A DNA stretch of 64,000 nt from Cannabis sativa (taxonomy: Eukaryota; Streptophyta; Magnoliopsida; Rosales; Cannabaceae), in assembly GCF_029168945.1 (NCBI RefSeq), contig NC_083605.1:25061280-25125279 (forward strand). The letters run 5' to 3'. Both the position numbers and the translations under genes were made by a program. Each line of letters opens with the position of its first letter. Position 1 is the stretch's first letter. Positions 60,723 to 64,000 of this stretch are shown here, in pieces. The notes under the pieces are model-generated. The model was not told the DNA's origin and ran no database searches. It saw only the letters and a program-made list of their open reading frames with translations.

Positions 60723-62420
60723 GATGGATGGGTCAGGACTCGACGTCCTCCTCGAGTACCAAACACGTGTTCAAACAACCCTCAAGTAACAGCCAATAGG
60801 CGACGAACTAATAATCGTACTCGCAGGGAACATCAAAATGAGTAGGAGGGACTAGACTTGAACCAATCAACGCATAGGGAACAAGTCGCACGAAACACTG
60901 ATCGCGAAATATCGCAGGAAGAAGATACCGAGCGGTGTAACCCTCAAAGCCAAGCCCAGTCGAAAAATGAGTTAAATGATGTTGAATCCCATTCCTCTTC
61001 CTCTCATAGTTGTTCTCCTAGTGTTTATACCAGGTCTGGGTCTGTAGAGAGACGACGAGGGGGGAGGTACCATGTTTATAGGGGCGATCTTTGCGATCAC
61101 CTCAATGAAGTTTTCAGGGCACGATCTCAAATGCCCCGAAATCACAATGAGCCCCGTGATCCCTAGGTGGGCGATCAAGGCACGAATAATAGAAACAATC
61201 CAACTAATGTTGTCAACCCGCCCAACGCACCAACTGCGACTACTGAGGTAGTGATCTCGGCTAACATAGCCACAATTACTGTCGTACCAACGATGACACA
61301 AACAACCCTATTTTTCCAGGAAGTGTTGATCAAAGTATTCTGCTACGAGCGTTGAAGATAATCGAACAGTAGAGAAAGCCCATTTATAAACTCCATGGGA
61401 CCTTGCCTTTCACTAAATAAGTGCGACAAGCTCGACTTCCTAAGGGATTCAGATTATCTGAATCGCTGAAATACAAAGGTACTACAAATCCCATATATTA
61501 TTTGGATAAGTTAAATACAATTATGGAAGTAGACCAAGCACCACAACTAGAAAATTGTCGCATCCTTGTGGAAACCTTGGAGGATAATGCTCATGATTGG
61601 TTCAACCAGTTACCCAAAGTGTCCATATCGACTTGGGAGACTTTTGTAGACCTATTCTTGACGCACTTCCAAGCCACGATGACGTACAAATCGCCTTATA
61701 CAACTATGGCTAATATTAAACAGGAAGTTAGTGAGTCTTTACAAGATTATTTTAAACATTTTAACGCAGAAGTAACCAAAGTTGAGAAGGCCCCCGAGTC
61801 TTTATTGGTATGTATGTTAATTACAGGTGTCTTGCCAAGAACTGACTTTTGGAAGGAGTTGCAAGCTCGAAGGCCAAAATCATTTGTGGAATTCTTTGCC
61901 ATGGCTGAGCCACACAAAAGAATTGAAAACTCTTTGGCTGAGCTAAAAAAGGTGAAGGAAATGCACGAGTCATCTGTACCACGATCATGCTCTCGAAGCC
62001 CCAGAGGAAAGAATTCCAGAGGTCGAAGTCCCAGAATATGTAGTCGCAGAGACAACGAAGTTTAAAGCTTGCCAAGTCCCCTTCCAAGAAGGAACGTCTC
62101 CAAAAAGAAAAGGAGGCCCGCGTTTTGTCAATTATACTAAACTGGCAGTCCCTCGCGATCATATCTATGCGATCGAAGAGAAAAACATAGTCTTCAGAAA
62201 GCCTTCGCTAATCAGAGGAAATCGTGACAAGTGAGATCCAAAAAAATTTTGCAAATATCATAAGGACATTGGCCATACCACTCTGGAATGCTGGTTCTTG
62301 CAGGACGTCGTCGAGGAACTGATTAGACGAGGAGAATTTGGTAAGTACAAGAAGAACGGAGAAAACCATCCCCAGGCGAATGAGAATGACGACACAAACA
62401 ATGCGAGTGGTTCATGAACT
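60723..62420 (+). pseudogene. Gag capsid and zinc-knuckle region of the Tat-lineage element
   Basis: After the foreign LTR, Ser/Arg-rich linker sequence is open only in pieces (60,858-61,166 and 61,167-61,355). The capsid (Retrotrans_gag) domain is open at 61,421-62,065 (ENCRILVETLEDNAHDWFNQ, MTYKSPYTTMANIKQ). A frameshift near 62,060 and a TGA near 62,229 follow. The last part has a CKYHKDIGHTTLECW motif (about 62,250-62,295), the Cys/His knuckle of this lineage. The open pieces suggest decay after the element was already silent. Confidence 0.8.
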
Positions 62421-62588
62421 CCCTGTACTATCTTAACTATTATCGGAGGACCAAATATTGGTGGAGATTCCAAGAATTCACAAGAGCGATATGCCAAGGA
62501 GGCAAGAGAGAAACCGCTCACCAGTGTAAATAATCTTAGTGAGCGACCTGAAAAGTTTTTTAAGAAGGAATGTGATGACATAACCTTT

Positions 62589-63392
62589 ATGGAGAGTGAT
62601 GCTAGGTGGGTACACCATCTCCACACTAACACACTCGTAATAGTCGTGAATATTGGAGGAGATAATGTCCATCAAGTCCTAGTGGACAATGTAAGTTTAG
62701 TCAATCTCCTTTATTTCCAAGCTTTCAAGCAAATGGGGTTACAGGAGAAGGACTTACGACTAGTAACCTCGAGTATTTATGGGTTCACTGGAGATACAAT
62801 CACATTGAAGGGAATGATTAAGTTTCCTATTACTCTCAAGTCAATGGTTGATTTTGCAGTGATTGCCCAATATTCTGCATACAACGCAGTGATAGGTCGT
62901 CCAATTTTAAAAGAGATGAAGATAGTGACCTCAATCTATCATCTTTCATACCCTGCCCCTGCGGGTGTGGGATCCGTGCGAGGAGTCCAGTCAGATTCAA
63001 GGGAATGTTATAACATAGCACTGAAACTTGCAAAAAAGAAGAAATCGGTAAATGTTATATATTTACTTGAATCACCTCCTCCTCGACAGGAGATCTTCAG
63101 AATCGAGGAAATACCGCATGTTGAAAAAGCTGACTTGGATCCGAGAATCCTCGATTATACAAATATTGCACAGGCTGTAGAAGAGATAATTGAGGTACCA
63201 ATCGATTCTTTCGATCATAGTAAAGTTTTGAAAATTGGTTCTAAACTAACATTTCAACAGCGTGAAAAGCTTGACACCTTTCTCAAACAGAATCTGGATG
63301 TTTTCGTGTGGAAACATTCAGATATGGTCGAGATATCGCCTGAGGTCATGTGTCATCGATTGAACATCGACCCAGAAGTGCGAGGTATCTGA
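62589..63392 (+). pseudogene. Protease region and linker to reverse transcriptase, Tat-lineage element
   Basis: The 267-codon open segment starts in the aspartic protease domain. The active-site block reads VLVDNVSLVNLLYFQAF where the family normally has Asp followed by a small residue and Gly, so the loop is damaged. AVIGRPIL, a usual protease end motif, is present. The later part (QQREKLDTFLKQNLDVFVW, then HRLNIDPEV) is the standard linker before reverse transcriptase. A TGA at 63,390-63,392 interrupts the frame, which then continues in phase. Confidence 0.82.
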
Positions 63393-64000
63393 CAGAAGCA
63401 CTACAAAATGGACCTCACGAGGTACCAAGCGCTCAAGGAAGAAGTAGATCGCCTCTTAGCGTGTGGCTTCATAAGGGAGTCATTCTACCCATACTGGTTA
63501 TTAAACCCCACTCTTGTACCAAAGCCAAACGGCTCATGGTGCACATGTGTTGATTTCATAGATTTAAATAAAGCATGTCCTAAGGACAGCTTCCCTTTAC
63601 CAAGCATTGACCAACTTATTGATGCTACCGCAGGTCATGAACTCCTTAGTTTATGGATGCATACTCGGGATACAATCAAATTTTGATGTATGAACCAGAC
63701 CAGAAGCATACTTCTTTCATCACAGATCGAGGTTTGTACTGTTATAAGCTAATGACTTTCGGTTTGATAAATGCAGGAGCTACATATCAAAGGTTCGTTA
63801 ACATGATGTTCACAGATCTAATAGGAGAGACAATGGAGGTGTATGTTGATAATATGCTCGTAAAATCTCAACATACAAAAGACCACGTCGCTCACCTGGA
63901 AGCCATGTTCAGAATCCTAAGACACTTTAATATGCGACTTAACCCCTTAAAATGCATCTTTGGGCTCAGGAAAATTCCTCGACTTTATGGTAAACTAGCG
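63393..64000 (+). pseudogene. Reverse transcriptase of the Tat-lineage element, broken and cut by the right edge
   Basis: The first part (63,393-63,651) has LTRYQALKEEVDRLL, LVPKPNGSW and DLNKACPKDSFPLP. A one-base loss at about 63,651 shifts the frame. The next frame is open from 63,653 to the edge with MDAYSGYNQI, FGLINAGATYQRFVN and YVDNMLVKS (63,841 on). The second Asp of the YVDD catalytic motif is Asn here. With the shift and the upstream stop, this cannot be a working enzyme. Confidence 0.85.

Larger units (their letters stand above)
57694..64000 (+). mobile_element. Decayed Tat-lineage Gypsy retrotransposon (right end outside window)
   Basis: In order: LTR, degenerate primer site, gag (split by a foreign LTR), protease and reverse transcriptase. 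The reverse transcriptase wording (DLNKACPKDSFPLP, DQLIDATAGHELLS) is characteristic of Tat-type elements. Frameshifts, stops and changed catalytic residues show it is dead. Integrase and the 3' LTR would lie beyond the right edge. Confidence 0.85.

Overview
This window is plant nuclear DNA, probably from a eudicot. The evidence is one intron-containing plant-type glycosyltransferase gene, very AT-rich intergenic sequence, MITE-like foldbacks, an L1-type plant LINE, and LTR retrotransposons with tRNA-iMet-like primer sites. The style is that of a repeat-swollen genome. The species cannot be proved from sequence alone; Cannabaceae is only a guess. No bacterial-style operons, CRISPR arrays, rRNA or tRNA genes were seen.

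Region 1-29,008 is a nested stack of one non-autonomous Copia-derived family with about 1.9-kb LTRs, all on the minus strand unless stated. Element B is cut by the left window edge. Its right LTR is 13,089-14,095 plus 28,146-29,008. Element A (1,904-11,769, duplication AAATT) sits inside B's internal region. Element C (14,096-28,145, duplication GTTCC) sits inside B's LTR. C itself carries a Gypsy-type solo LTR (16,854-19,137, duplication CCATA) and a solo LTR of its own family in opposite orientation (19,480-20,927, duplication ACAAC). Internal regions hold only a decayed Copia pol end, AT-rich DNA, a conserved GC-rich foldback and a repeated GGCGAGAGTC motif.

Region 29,009-30,513 is the 3' end of a plus-strand Copia element (possibly SIRE-like) that B interrupted. 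Region 30,514-41,383 is the gene-bearing island. It has a complete six-exon beta-1,3-galactosyltransferase gene (32,354-39,599, 401 aa) whose introns carry repeats and foldbacks, followed by AT-rich intergenic DNA with a 355-bp MITE.

Region 41,384-57,690 starts with a truncated Gypsy element (LTR plus broken gag start). A tandem array of about 320-bp units follows, interrupted by a 5'-truncated LINE. The LINE's reverse transcriptase is in turn split by element E (45,883-55,364, duplication AAAAC). E has near-identical 2.8-kb LTRs and is probably a chromovirus-derived, coding-poor, recently inserted element. Region 57,694-64,000 is a decayed Tat-lineage Gypsy element (LTR, gag, protease, reverse transcriptase), whose gag is split by an LTR of the first family. 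It runs off the right edge.

Only the galactosyltransferase looks like a working host gene. The rest records successive insertions whose order can be read from nesting and target-site duplications.
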